64,000 bases of DNA from Narthecium ossifragum (GCA_963920575.1 OY986974.1:2046001-2110000); one strand, 5' to 3'. Shown: positions 22,201-33,854, counted from the stretch's first letter. The notes: generated by a model not told the origin, from the sequence alone. A program made the numbers and translations.

Positions 22201-24891
22201 TCCTCTTTTTTTATACTAGCTAGAATCTAAGGACATACATCTGAAGTCTAAGATTGTATCTAACACTTGTCTGGCCCATTTACAACAACATGGTCCTGTG
22301 AAAATAGATTGTTTTGTACCTGTTTCTAGGTTTTTGCTCTATGGTTAAAAAATCAAAATGAAAATCTTAAGAGGCATCAAAGAACCATCAGATTGATATA
22401 TGTGCATTTGTCTTGAACCTCATGTATGTATATTAACAATGACAGAAGCCAAAACTAATATATGAAGAAATTAACAACTTAAATTAGCAGCGGTGTCATA
22501 AGCTAGAATTAATTTCTTGCTCCAACAATTAAAGGTTGGCTAGCTTTTGAGTACTTAAAACTCTTAGAATCAAGAAAAGCGCTCCTATTTAAGCATATCA
22601 ATTACCTACACTCTCCAAAAACTCTTAGTTAATTAAAACACCCAAGAAAAAACATGGGCAATTATTTTTAAATTTATTGCATATGATAACGAGTTTTAAG
22701 TTCCCCTCATACTGCGACTATAATAGCCTAATTTGGATGAGATGATGCAGCTCATCTTAATTATGGCATATCTAGCCATGCAATACCATCAGAAGCTGTT
22801 TGTTTGCAGTGAAATGTTTGAATTTACTATACTTTTGAAGAGTTGTTTGTCTTACGGACGTATAGACGTGTAGTAGAATCGGGCATACTTAAATGTTCAT
22901 CAGGTTCTTCATCATCACCATGAAACATATAACTATGATATACTATCACAAGATTCTAGTGATAGAGCAAACCTATTAATTGAAGATATCTCCAGATATT
23001 CGTAGTGATACCATCATGTGAAACCTCAAAGATTATGTTGGTGATTAATTCACTGATGAAGTACATAGGTATTATTGGAAAACATCTTAAATTAATACCA
23101 AAAAGTAAAGGGAACCTTCACCTTCAGGGTAATGGCATAAGAACAAAACTTCAAGTAATTAAGAATTCATGTTAACGGATTGTAGATTGGAAAAACATTA
23201 ATCTAGAAAGAAAAATCCAGTCACACACCAGAAAAAAAAAAACAGAAAGTGCTTCATCACCAATCCAGAAAACCATAATTGGATTAAACAACAAGGCGTC
23301 GATCGAGAGTCATTGATTCAAATCTAGCAATGTGAAATTAAGAGGAGTCGTTTCTTAAAAGTGAGTGAAATCTTTGTCTAAGCTAGGTTTGAGCTATGAC
23401 TCGATCTTTTATCATCGTCTATAATTTAATTTCTTGTTGAATCATATTTAACAGCAAATAATTTCCCTCTTCAAAGCACTGAATTTTGTGCCTCATATAT
23501 ATGAAGGGATATAATTACTATACAAGGTTTGAGCCAATTTGCTATCGATATATCAAGCCGAAGAAGCTTACAAGGTGATCACTATATATAGGTTTAACTG
23601 AATTCTACGAATCCTGAAAATGCTCATGATAATTAATACTAGTGTAAGAGAAAATATATAGATGATTAGACATTTAGACAGTTTATTTTGCGTCTTGTAC
23701 TGCTCTTACTTAGGCGACATGCTTTCAGTTCATATTAACTCTAATTGACGCCATTTATATGAATATAAAGGAGTTTTATTCCCTGCCAAGTAGCCAACAA
23801 AATGCTTCCAGCTCCTGAAAAATAGAACACAGACTAACTCAGTAAATATAGGATCCCATGTTCTCAAAGAGAAAGTTAAGTTATATGATCTCGGGGTTTA
23901 CTTAGAACCCAAGATTAGTATCTTTAATCGCCTCTGACAATCTAAAGAAGAAAAGTTTTCGGTCGGCTTATGGTTGTCCTAAATATTAAAGTAACAATTA
24001 CCTGATTTTTTCACACAAGATCTATATATCCATGCCAACAAAGTTCATTAGCATCATCACAAGGTAGAAGTACTCCTGCTTGCATACATTCAGACATCTC
24101 ACATCACTTCTTAAAGTTAGCAACTTCAGATTTGAATCGCCAACGCCATGCTTGCAAAGGAACGTACATAGATAGATAGATAGATAGCTTGGGTAAGCGT
24201 CTCTGTCAATCAGATAGGCTTGGACATATGCATGGTACTGTTGAACATGCCACCCAGTGACAACACAAAGAAAAGGCTAAAATTTCTCCAAAACCATACA
24301 TGGTACCTCAGAGATCTTTATCACAGAGAGAGGGTTAATATAATTAAGGTATGATCAAAGCTGCAAGATTCAGTTGTAGAACAAAGGGAAAAGGCTGAAT
24401 CCAGTGAGAGGGTTGCTCAAGAAGATAAGAGGTACTGAAAAAGAGGGGAAAAAAAGACCCAAATTTCAAAGAAGTAAGTCAAATCCTGAATCTTAATTAA
24501 ATACAATATATATCTTTGTACATATAGTTAGACTCCCCAAGATCACAGAAACAGGAAATCAATACGAATACAACCCAAAAATGATCTGAGGTGTCCAGCA
24601 TATAAAATTTGGAAGAAAGAATATAATCAACTATAAAAACATGGAAAATTAAGGCAGGGTTCACCAAGAAGAGCTAGCCAAGGATGTGAAAATTAATCAT
24701 CAAAACCTGGAGTGGCTGCAGAACTCGAAGAGGCGGCCGCGGCCGGAGAAGACGATGAGGGCCACCTCGACGTCGCACAAGACCGACAGCTCGAAGGCCT
24801 TCTTCAGCAATCCATTCCTCCGCTTGGCGAACGTCACCTGCCTGTTGATCTTGTTCTCTATCCTCTTCAGCTCCACCCTTCCCCTTCCCAT
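19226..24891 (-). CDS. SEP-like: MADS-box transcription factor, SEPALLATA clade
   Basis: MIKC MADS protein of 236 residues from 8 exons: 24891-24707, 20712-20634, 20345-20284, 20153-20054, 19854-19813, 19724-19683, 19505-19402, 19322-19226. Exon sizes 185/79/62/100/42/42 are those of SEP genes. The MADS domain is residues 1-60 ([38 protein letters not shown]). The K domain carries SEP hallmarks: [54 protein letters not shown]. The C-terminus has [15 protein letters not shown] and ends [12 protein letters not shown], so the canonical terminal PGWML-type box is only partly kept. SGRGRLFEF in the MADS domain recalls the LOFSEP subgroup (OsMADS1/5/34), which also fits its place next to a SQUA gene. 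Known role of the family: bridging partner in floral MADS tetramers. Intron 1 is 4.0 kb. Confidence 0.93.
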
Positions 24892-24929
24892 GATCTCTCT
24901 CTCGATCTCTCTACTCTAGCTCTTCTCCA

Positions 24930-24942
24930 AGTATATATCAGT
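24930..24942 (-). promoter_or_regulatory. Probable TATA region of the SEP-type gene
   Basis: On the gene strand ACTGATATATACTTGG lies about 40-50 bases upstream of the ATG, implying a very short leader. A CACGTG G-box core is found further upstream at 25146-25151. Both are sequence matches only. Confidence 0.35.
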
Positions 24943-25423
24943 ACGTACTGTTTGCTTATCTAAAGACCTTAGCTATAAGCTTTTCTAGCTAGCTAGTTGT
25001 TCTTGTTTAACTCTTAAATCCTTGACTCTAAACTACGTAACCATATTAAGCTTTAGCAGGGTATAGTATTAAGATAAATTAGTCCTAATTACATAACGTA
25101 CGTAGACGAAGAAAGGCCTTAGCCTGAAACTAGAGGGAGAAGGGACACGTGTCGGACTGTGGATGAGGTTTTGATATATAGGTGAAGGATTAGGGTTTGA
25201 CATTGGCGGACACGTTTGATCAATAAAGGTGGCCATCCATGTTGGCTAAATAATAACATACTGCCACTCATGATCGAAAACATCTTCCGCTTTTTGGATT
25301 TGTTTTTTTTTTTTCCTTTTTTTTTGTTATGAACGAATTAAGTGTGTGTTGGAAGGCAAAAGAAAAGTGAATTCTGTATAAATGTGAATCATATATTGAT
25401 TTAATTTTTGAGAATGATTGATT

Positions 25424-26170
25424 TGTTAGGAATTCAGCGGGGATGAAACCAAGATGGGAAAGCACCAAAATTAAACAATGAAAGGAGCCACCAGAATTTA
25501 AGGTGGAAAACCTTCCGGCAAATTATCACGAAGGAAAAACCACGGGAAGTGAGAAAACTTCAATATGTAGGAGATTTACAAGACTTGATCTCTCAACTCT
25601 CACATATAAATCTCTTTCAACCCTCCCAAATACATTCACTCTAGAATGCCCGACTTTCTTCTTCTACGAAGAACTACAGAGAATTCTCTCTATCTTTGCT
25701 TTCTCTCAAGCCCTAAGACCTTTCTCTAGGCCTCCCATATGAGAACCCACGTTCTACACATTAGGGTTACACACCAACCCTATTTATACCCACTAATTAA
25801 CCCACACTCGGATTAATCTGGACCCTTGATTTTAGCCCGGATGCCGCAAAGGATCGATCTTCTTGAATGAAAGGATCGATCCTTTCATTCCATGGAATAG
25901 ACTGTCCCGACGATGATCGATCCTTTAAAGGATAAGGATCGATCATCCAAAAACATGCTCCCTGTCATGGGAAAAATCGTCTGGGAGGATCGATCCTTAT
26001 AGGGCAGATGATCGATCCTTTCTAGCACAGATCTCTATCATGGGAAGAGGATCGATCCTTTCCAAGCAAATGATCAATCCTTTGTCTTCCTACATCTTGT
26101 TTAGCCAGCACCGCGCATCCTCGTCGACGTCACTCGTTAACGTCTCTCATGGGGAGGGATTTTCCCAACA
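25424..26170 (-). mobile_element. Solo LTR with perfect TSD and a GGATCGATCC array
   Basis: A 747-bp LTR read on the minus strand from TGTTGGGAAAATCCC to GAATTCCTAACA, flanked by TGATT at 25419-25423 and 26171-26175. On the sense strand a GGGTATAAATAGGG promoter sits near 25783-25796. Downstream come a likely transcribed leader and a tail with GGTTTTCCACCTTAAATT, as in Copia LTRs. The U3 part (25851-26081) holds eight spaced copies of GGATCGATCC or close variants. No internal element sequence remains. Confidence 0.85.
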
Positions 26171-26175
26171 TGATT

Positions 26176-28154
26176 GATGATTCAACAATCAGATTGAAAT
26201 AAACATGAGTTCGACCTCTGTTGTGATATCATGTTATCATTCAATCCGGAAAGCTTTAAGATGTTGGGTGAGTCTTTATCTATTTATGATTCTAACATTA
26301 ACATCATCTCAACGTAGAAATCTCCGCGTCTATTTTTTTTTAAAGGCTAACACAAGGGGAAAAAAAGACGGTATCTGAGCAAAATATTCTGAATTAATAT
26401 GAACCGTGCTCCAAGACCAAAGTAGTTCTTAATTTATCTGATTAACGTCATATAGAAGAATTATGATAAATATATCCTCCGCGGCACTTAATTGCCACCC
26501 CTCTAGCCAATAATTAACTCTTTTATTCATCATCATCATCATGTTTTTCTTTTTTTTTTGCCAATAATGTGCTGAAAAAGAATTCCATTTGGATAGTAAT
26601 GATCGAAATTAATTAGTCGTATGTTAGTATTTTCTTTTCATATGACTCCGAAAAAAAAAAAATTATCCCCAACTACAACTATCTCAAATCATTAAAATCC
26701 AACAAGAACACTATAGCACTCTTCTTGCTCTTGGATCCATTTGAATTTTTGAAAATATATTGTGCGTTAATTGCAAAAGGATTTCTACCATAAAGCTGTA
26801 ATTTATTTGGGGGATAAGACTTGATTTGACTGCTTAAAAAGAACTGCACCTCGGAAATAGAATAGGCAGCTCGGGTACCGTCGCGGGAATAGAATAACAC
26901 GCCATAAACCCGAGACGTTTCGACTTCTCGTTGGCCAGGAGGACGAGCGCCATCAGAAGAACTGGGAGGAGGGCTGTACGGTGTTCTGTCACAGGGATGG
27001 GTTGAAGGACACGTGTAAGGCGTTTGTGATTCGTGAAATGTTGATCTTGGCTCGAGTGTTCTAAGGAGGAGGACACGGTGATGGTACAGGGAAGTGGCCT
27101 CATATCCTCTCAGATGTCACATCAGATGGCCAGGGCTCATGATTGTACAGTGGAATGACATCATCATAATTTCCTCCAGAGGGCCATCACTCATGATTGC
27201 GCAGTGGTGATGCATTATCATGTATCTCTCTCTTTACTTAGAAGGCAATCAGTTTAATTAAGACGACTTAATATTAGAGATGGTACCTATTATCCAAAAA
27301 AAAGTAATTTGTGTCAGATCTAATTAGAACGGAGAGAAGAGGGTGGCAAGTTATTTTTAATTAGTTGAGTCTGTTATATGACTTACACTTAGGTCCTTCT
27401 AACACCTAACCCTCTTAATCCTATTCTCTTTAATCCCGAATCAAATGAGGGCATATCCGAAGACAAGACCCGCACCTACATAAAAAATTAAATATATTTT
27501 TTAATAGTTCGAGTTAAGTTAATCTGAACAAGACTGACAGGAAGACCTAGAGATGTTTAATACATAAGTAATCAGATTCTAGAGGAAAATGTATAATAAC
27601 AATTTTTCAACATGCATATGCAATTAAACACAAAAAAAAACACAGGATACTCTTACAACTTTTTTTTTTTTGATGATACTCTTCTTTCTCACCAGTCATC
27701 AGCAATTTTAGTGCTTTTGAATATATGACACCTGAAAGAATCTGCATTGTTTCAAGGACTCATAGTTGATGACTGTATCAGCACTGCTTCTCTAGTGGCT
27801 GCTGTCATTATGTGACAAGATTCTTCAGCATCTCAGAGACAGTGCATGCCTCTGAGATGCTTGTATATGTCCAGAAACACTACCAACAAAGTAGCATCAA
27901 TCCTCCATGATTATAAATGAATCAATCTTGCAAACATCACTCTTAAAAGTCAGAGATCATATTGCTATTTGGTCACTTCCAAACATTTGAATTGACAACA
28001 AGAACCAATAAACAGCAGAGAGGAAGGCCTTCCAAGAACAGAGGAAGATCAAATGATTTGAAATAGGAACATTGACATATGTAATCTCATCTGACACTAA
28101 GAACTGTCCCTTAAACTCGGAATCGAGAAGAACCCAGCTGCAAGTGTTCCAAGA
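26176..28154. other. Intergenic upstream of SEP, 3' of the DnaJ-type gene
   Basis: No gene is supported. At 27110-27225 a roughly 65-bp unit is imperfectly duplicated (GGCCAGGGCTCATGATTGTACAGTGG against GGCCATCACTCATGATTGCGCAGTGG). A perfect hairpin at 27827-27861 is listed separately. Confidence 0.45.
27827..27861. other. Perfect 12-bp stem, 11-nt loop hairpin
   Basis: Arms AGCATCTCAGAG (27827-27838) and CTCTGAGATGCT (27850-27861) around an 11-base loop. It lies about 300 bases beyond the stop of the DnaJ-type gene, so it may be in that gene's 3' UTR. The stem is too short for a plant miRNA precursor. It could be an RNA element or chance. Confidence 0.5.
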
Positions 28155-29330
28155 CTATGGACGTTTAGAGCAACGAGGACACCGAATGCGCCCAGTAGAT
28201 TGGCAATTGATGCAAGACATCAACTCTCTGGGAGTGCTGCCATCTCCAAGAGACTGAAGAAGATCATCCACCACATTGAGACCAAAAGACCCTCCTTTTC
28301 TAACAGAGCCAACTCCTCTGCATTTTGAGCATGCTATCATGCGAAGATCGCCACAATTCTGACACATACCAAGAGAGCTGGCAAAGAAATTCACATGAGA
28401 GTTAGCCTACTTTTTGAAGTAGGTGTCTTGAAAAGATTACTAAATTCAGCGTCTTGGTGAGTGGAAGCACAAATTCTTAACTCATATCTGAAATCTACAA
28501 TGCTGGGCAGCGGTAAATGATTTTAGTTAGGGAGATTACCTCCTTTGTGAAGCTGAAATGAAGGCATCAACTTTTGGGGCAGCAATGGTAGCACACAGCA
28601 ACAATGTCCCAACTCCAAATCCTGCTATTTCACTGGCCGTGATATTATCCATCTTCCTCTACTCAATCATCTAGAAAACCATAACACGATTACTATATAT
28701 CATCCAATTTCAGAGATTTCTTATTTTTAGCTTAACCCATCAACTAATCTGAGTGATTTCATCTTCTTGAACATATGAGTATAAGAGATTAAAAAGTTTC
28801 AGAGCAGCCAATGCTTTCAAGAATTTGATGTATACTTTGCCTCAAACTACATGATTCAACAGCGTCTCTTCGGAAGTTTCTCAAACACGTAAAAGGATTG
28901 GAATTGAAAGATGTCTATTCTCCTCTATGAAAAACTAAATATCTAGTTCTCGCAGTACCAATTACTTGAAAGGCTCCTTCAAGTTGGCATCTTAATTTCC
29001 AGGCATCTCCATCAGAAATATATACTGAGAGTAGGCATACATGGATTCAGTCATTCAAAACTTTTAGTAAACACACAAAATTTAGAGACGAAGATGAATC
29101 TCCAAAAACATTATCTTGGAGGAAGATGGTGAGTAGGGAAGTAGGAGGATTATCGCATCAAAAATTGGTTTGATCCAAGAAAGTGTCATGTAATTGCTTG
29201 CAGATGGAAAAATTAGTTACAAAAAAGGAAAGATTCATGAGACTTAAAGTAAAAGAAGAAGGGCTCATCTGCTTACCTCGAGGTTGCAGAGGAGCGAGTA
29301 GCCCAGGATTCCCACCTTATCCTTCGTCAT
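28155..29330 (-). CDS. DnaJ-type cysteine-rich (CxxC zinc-finger) protein
   Basis: The securely coding part is exon 28652-28540 plus exon 28377-28155, giving 111 residues from MDNITASEIAGFGVG. Residues about 9-32 are hydrophobic, a possible membrane anchor. Four CxxC pairs follow at C43/C46, C54/C57, C93/C96 and C104/C107. The first and last are CQNC and CPRC, with GVGSVRKGG and STGRIRCPRC resembling DnaJ CxxCxGxG repeats. There is no J domain, as in plant BSD2-like and other DnaJ-Cys-rich chaperone or thiol proteins. An upstream exon at 29330-29277 encodes MTKDKVGILGYSLLCNLE with a good donor. It joins in frame only if the acceptor TAG at 28661-28659 is used, giving about 131 residues. The nearer acceptor TTTTCTAG 12 bases upstream would turn it into an upstream ORF. 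Confidence 0.75.
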
Positions 29331-29402
29331 TGTTACAGGATATTTCTTAGAAACTTATCTATATGAAATATAGATACCTATGTATTCGAAACATATGAGC
29401 AG

Positions 29403-29480
29403 GTTGCCGATTGTCTCAGTTGGTTGGAGTCATCCTGAAAACGCGAAGGTCGTTTGTTCGAGACCGGCATGTGCCAAATT
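29403..29480 (+). mobile_element. Possible tRNA-derived SINE head
   Basis: A tRNA-like stretch with TCTCAGTTGGTTGGA (A-box-like) and TTGTTCGAGACC (close to the B-box GGTTCGANNCC), spaced about 35 bases apart. A 3' tail and target duplication were not identified, so this is a tentative call. The flanking DNA to 29889 is AT-rich and noncoding. Confidence 0.3.
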
Positions 29481-29898
29481 TGTCTAAAATTATTTTTATT
29501 TATCAACTCAATCAAAATTTCAATTTTAGCATTACTATAGTTGTGTCTAATTTGGTATGTTGGGAAGTTTTAGGAGTCGTCTGGAAAATAATTTTATATT
29601 TTTATTTTCTATTTTTTGTTTTCCCATTTTTGCGAGTCGGAGAAAGTTAAAAGGCCAATATATACTGGTTTTTTTCCCTTCATTCATGTCCCCCGATGCA
29701 GGTTTCTATTTTCTGAATTTTTTTTATCAAAATAAAAACACGCCAACCATCTTTTATATCCACATTTTTTTTGAATTGGCATGAAAACAGTTAAAACACA
29801 AAAAAATAGCGAAACCAAACATCCTCTTATTATTATTCGGAGTAATTAATTAATTAATTGGCTCATTATATAGTCACGAGGAGCCTTATTATTTTCTC

Positions 29899-30884
29899 GG
29901 ATTTGAGGAGCAACCGATGCACCCCGCATCGGATGCCCAACCGATGCACACACGAACTGTTGGATCGTGTGTGCATCGAGATCCTTCATGTCCCTTGACG
30001 TCAGTGCCACCCTCCCCCAAAGTCCTCCTCCACCTCTCCCTCACCGTCCTCTCGTTGCCGAGCATCCCGCCAAGCTTTCCATCGCGCCTCCCCTCTTCAT
30101 CCCTAACCCATCAAGCCGCTGGTCGCCTTCCCCATCGCCGACATCGTCGCACCCATGCGGGCGAAGATCTTCCCGTCTCCTACCCCAACGTCTCTTCGAC
30201 AGTGATCCTCGCCAGTTGCCCTCTCTCATACAGCCAGAGCCACCAGACGCGGCGGTCGTCAACCCCATCTCGCCCCATGAGCCACGACGCGTGAGGTCCC
30301 CTACGTCGAGCGTCGCTGCCCTTTCTTCTCCTTATTCCCAAGCTCACTATCGCCGGAAAATCACGCGACACCTCCCTCTATTGTCTCACCGATCATGCCG
30401 CTATTGTGCTCCGATCGTCGTTCTTCTTCGCTAGATCTCTTCGCCGTTCATACCACCGCCGCCCCAAGAACCACTCCATGTCCGCCACCTCTAAGCTCCG
30501 CCACCAGCTCTCTCCGTTCTCCGACTACAGCAACCCTGCAGCTCAAGCTTCGCCTGGATCACAACATCGTCCCTGTCCGGCTCTATCCTTGCCAATCTGC
30601 CAAATCAGTTTGATGGGGTCAGGGAGGCGGAGGAGGATAGCTAGGGTGGGCGGAGGGGGTGGAGGTGAGGAAGGGTTGGAGGATGGGGAGGTTGGATGGG
30701 GGGCGTTGACATCAGGGACGGGGTGAGAGGACGGTGAGGGAGAGACGGCCAAAGAGGGAGAGGTGGAGGTGGAGGAGGCGTTGACGTCAGGAGACAAGGG
30801 AATTCTAATACATACACGATCCAACGGTTCATGCGTGCATCGATTGGACGTCCGATGCGGGGTGCATCGGTTGGCCCCGAATCG
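29899..30884. mobile_element. Mutator-like element (Pack-MULE type) with 9-bp TSD
   Basis: A 986-bp element with long inverted ends. The left GCAACCGATGCACCCCGCAT block is mirrored by ATGCGGGGTGCATCGGTTGG on the right, and similarity continues inward to the TGACGTCA motifs and CTCCTCCACCTC tracts, about 160 bp in all. Perfect 9-bp direct repeats TATTTTCTC flank it at 29890-29898 and 30885-30893, the MULE signature. The interior (about 30060-30720) is far more GC-rich than its surroundings and has no mudrA frame. It includes open frames such as one with ATSKLRHQLSPFSDYSNPA near 30490. This fits capture of host exon fragments, but the donor gene is not recognised. Confidence 0.85.
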
Positions 30885-30893
30885 TATTTTCTC

Positions 30894-32673
30894 TGCCAGC
30901 AAGCTCATACGGAAGAGGAAAAGTATTAGGAATGTCCTTTGCTCTGTCTCAACTTTTGTTTTCTTTGAGGAAAACAGCTCACCCAACCTCCTTTTGATCA
31001 GCTTTGATTGATTCCTTTGTTCCAACCTCATGCAGACAATTTTGAACAGCTAGCGAGAGAGGTAACTCTTCCAATCACTAGTCTAGAAGTCCTTTAGAAA
31101 CATGTTTGCTAATTAAGTAATCAAAGCTGCTGTCTAATAACTTATTCAACCAACATGTGATGATAAGACATATTATTACACACACACATGCATGGCTAAC
31201 ATTAATTAGGTGAATGAGCTATATGTTGCAGCAACCTCAACATATATATGATAGTATACTGAATCTATTGTGATCTAGTTGACATGACTCTGCAACAGAA
31301 AGCTCATTAATTAGACTGCTTTTGTATGCAGTTTAACTAAGTTCCAAACTGCATTACCCTAATTAGCTAGCTAGAGATCTTACTCGTTAGACGAACCGAT
31401 CGATCGAGAAAGTCCAATTAAGAAAAATAGATAAATATTTTACACACACATGCATGGCAATTCGTGCTAAAATTGATCATTGTTCCCATACAATTCTAAC
31501 TATTTATGGAGTATTAGGAGTAAAAAATTGGATATTTGTAGACGAACGAGGGATAATGCATGCTTTTAAGCAACTCATGTAGTCTAGTAAGTAAGTACAA
31601 GATAGCAACTAGCACACACTGCATGAGAAAAAGCCAAATCAAGAACTAGATCAGGGGAAATATCTAATGTACTATTTGGCTCTATATATGTAGATAAAAA
31701 TGCACACATTGTACCATTCTCATGTGGCCAACTTGCTGGAAAACATCACGTTTCTTCCGATATAGATATACATACATACATACATGATGTCGGCTCGATA
31801 TCGAGTTGTGCGTGCAACTTGTCTCATATATCAATACACATTAATTAACCCTACTTATGTATATATAGTTCTTTTTTCACAAGAGTGATCGATCCACACA
31901 AATTAAGAAATTAATATCGGTCATCAATAACAAAAAAAAAAAAAATACTTTTGTTGATATTTATCACAATTATCTAACATGAAATTACATGAAAATTAAT
32001 GCTAGCCGCAACTATATATGATGCATAACTTGGTAGATCAATCGAAAAGCTTAAGCTGATAGAAAGGATTGAGTCTATATTAATATAGTGTAACAACAAC
32101 AGTTCATTCATGGATCGATCGATCTCATCACCGCGTGCACCGAATTAATCCTTACGCCGACCAGACCATTATCATGCATCATGCATGTTGTCACCTTAAT
32201 ATTCACTCCACCAAAACTGGCTCACCTTTTACATGACATACAAGAACAAACTCATTAGCATATATGCAGTGCTTAAACTCAAAAATCCCCTCATCTAGTG
32301 CTTTTTGTCTCCTGTAGACTGTAGCTCAAACTCTACATCACATCCCGGGTTACCTCCATTGCTCCAAGACAACGGAGATCGATCGATCGAATAACCTTGT
32401 GTGGGTCTCTAGCTCCAAGACTCCAACCTTGATGAGCATGCATGTACACTAGCTAGCTAGCTGTTCTTGTGGTATTGAGTGACGTTGTAGAAAAGGGGTG
32501 CCTCCCCACCCTCCCTTATAATTATTCCAAGAAGCACCATTCCACTGTGACAAGTCTCTCTCACCCTCCCATGGCCTACCTTTAAGATCAACAGCCATGA
32601 AAGAGGACACCATATATCTATATATCCACCACCACCCTACGTTTCCTACTACTCGATCCAATCTTCATGAATC
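30894..32673. other. Intergenic upstream of the BIG GRAIN 1-like gene
   Basis: AT-rich, with many CTAGCTAG, GATCGATC and ATATAT strings but no supported gene. A TATA-like CCATATATCTATATATCC at about 32610-32627 precedes the ATG at 32674 and is a plausible core promoter. Confidence 0.5.
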
Positions 32674-33492
32674 ATGACCAACAATGGAATATTGCAAGGT
32701 AGTGACACCCTCCACAAGAAGCCGGTTCTCCGCCGGAGAGAGTCTACCGAGCTTCCCGTCTTTGACGCCGCACAGTATTACTCTGGCGGCACCGATTATA
32801 ATAGCATCGGTCTCCGATGCGTAGTTGGTGATCCGCACCTTGAAGCCGTGGCTGAAGAAAGGGTGGCGATAAGGAAGAGCTTAGACATGCCTATGGAGAC
32901 CACGCTTCCAAAGGAGAAGACGAAGAGCAAGCAACCGAGCTCTCCCGGTAGAAGGCTGGCAAGGTTTCTCAGCTCTCTGATCCATCACCATTCGTCGTCT
33001 TCGAAGACGAAGAAGTCGATCAAGCCAACCAAGGATGGAGATGATCACAGGTTTGGGGAGAGGAAGAGCACTCGTAGAAGTAGCATCAGCCACTCCCCCA
33101 TGGCCAGCAGAGGAAACACTAGTAGTAGCATGCCCATCTACCCTTGGCCTTCTTACAGTAAAAGTAAAAGTAGTGGCCTTATAATTAGGACCTCTCCTAC
33201 ATATGATCAGTACTCTGGAGGCAAGAGTTATGATCAAGAAGAAGCAAGGCATGACAAGAGGATCAGTGATGGAAGTGATCATAAGGAGCTTGTTAGTAGG
33301 AGAGGTGGAGGGTTGCAGGAGGAGGAGGAGGAGGAGTTGGACCATGGAGGGGAGATGAGTGACTCCAGCTCTGATCTGTTTGAGCTGTTGAACTATGAGA
33401 TAATTGGTCACGAAGATATTGTTTCAGCTGGGCTTCCTCTTTTTAGTACCACAGATATGGAGGTTGCAATTGGCAGTGCTGCTGTGATCTAA
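32674..33492 (+). CDS. BIG GRAIN 1-like protein (probable)
   Basis: A single-exon frame of 272 residues. There is no signal peptide and no membrane segment. Features in order: an N-terminal LPVFDAAQYYSGG (residues about 27-39), a conserved-looking GLRCVVGDPHLEAVAEERVA (46-65), SPGRRLARFLSSLIHHH (about 90-106), a long Ser/Lys/Arg-rich disordered middle, an acidic run, and a C-terminal SDSSSDLFELLNYE followed by GLPLFSTTDM. The SPGxRLAxFLxSL and SSSDLFEL motifs are those I associate with the BIG GRAIN 1 family, membrane-associated proteins that promote auxin transport and organ size. SSSDLFE is also shared with PHYTOCHROME KINASE SUBSTRATE proteins, the main alternative. It lies between the SQUA/SEP pair and the DL gene. 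Confidence 0.65.
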   Translation: MTNNGILQGSDTLHKKPVLRRRESTELPVFDAAQYYSGGTDYNSIGLRCVVGDPHLEAVAEERVAIRKSLDMPMETTLPKEKTKSKQPSSPGRRLARFLSSLIHHHSSSSKTKKSIKPTKDGDDHRFGERKSTRRSSISHSPMASRGNTSSSMPIYPWPSYSKSKSSGLIIRTSPTYDQYSGGKSYDQEEARHDKRISDGSDHKELVSRRGGGLQEEEEEELDHGGEMSDSSSDLFELLNYEIIGHEDIVSAGLPLFSTTDMEVAIGSAAVI

Positions 33493-33854
33493 CAGCCTAG
33501 CTAGGATTCCATATGTTTTAATTAGTATCTGAATCTGATAATATATACCTATGTTGTTTCCAATTGTGCGGGGAGATTATGTTTAATCATATACTGGAGT
33601 ACTACATAGGAGGAAGGAAAATCTATGTAACAGATCGAAACTGTAATTTTTTTGTAGGTTTTTGGGCTTTCAAAAAGTGTGGGGGAGTGTTTTATATATA
33701 GATCAGGCGTTTCTCTTTTGCGCTTCAGATTTTGTTGGAATTTATTGCGATTAATTTTATTTTTTTTTGGTTAGTTGAGTTTATTATGCGATCGATCCGC
33801 AGATGTCCTAGATAATAGTTTTCACAAATTATTAGGCATGTGTTCCATAATTTT

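Noticed and set aside
25851..26081. Repeated GGATCGATCC considered as a CRISPR-like array
   Set aside because: Repeats are short and palindromic, spacing is irregular, the host is a plant, and the stretch lies inside a solo LTR.
27820..27870. MicroRNA precursor
   Set aside because: The stem is only 12 bp, too short for a plant miRNA duplex.
29917..30726. Several Pro/Ser-rich open frames of 100-155 codons on both strands
   Set aside because: All lie within the GC-rich core of the MULE. Overlapping long frames on several strands are expected from GC-rich DNA, and none resembles a known family.
32881..33411. 176-codon frame antisense to the BIG GRAIN 1-like gene
   Set aside because: It is a shadow of a real coding sequence in the opposite strand, with no promoter or family likeness.
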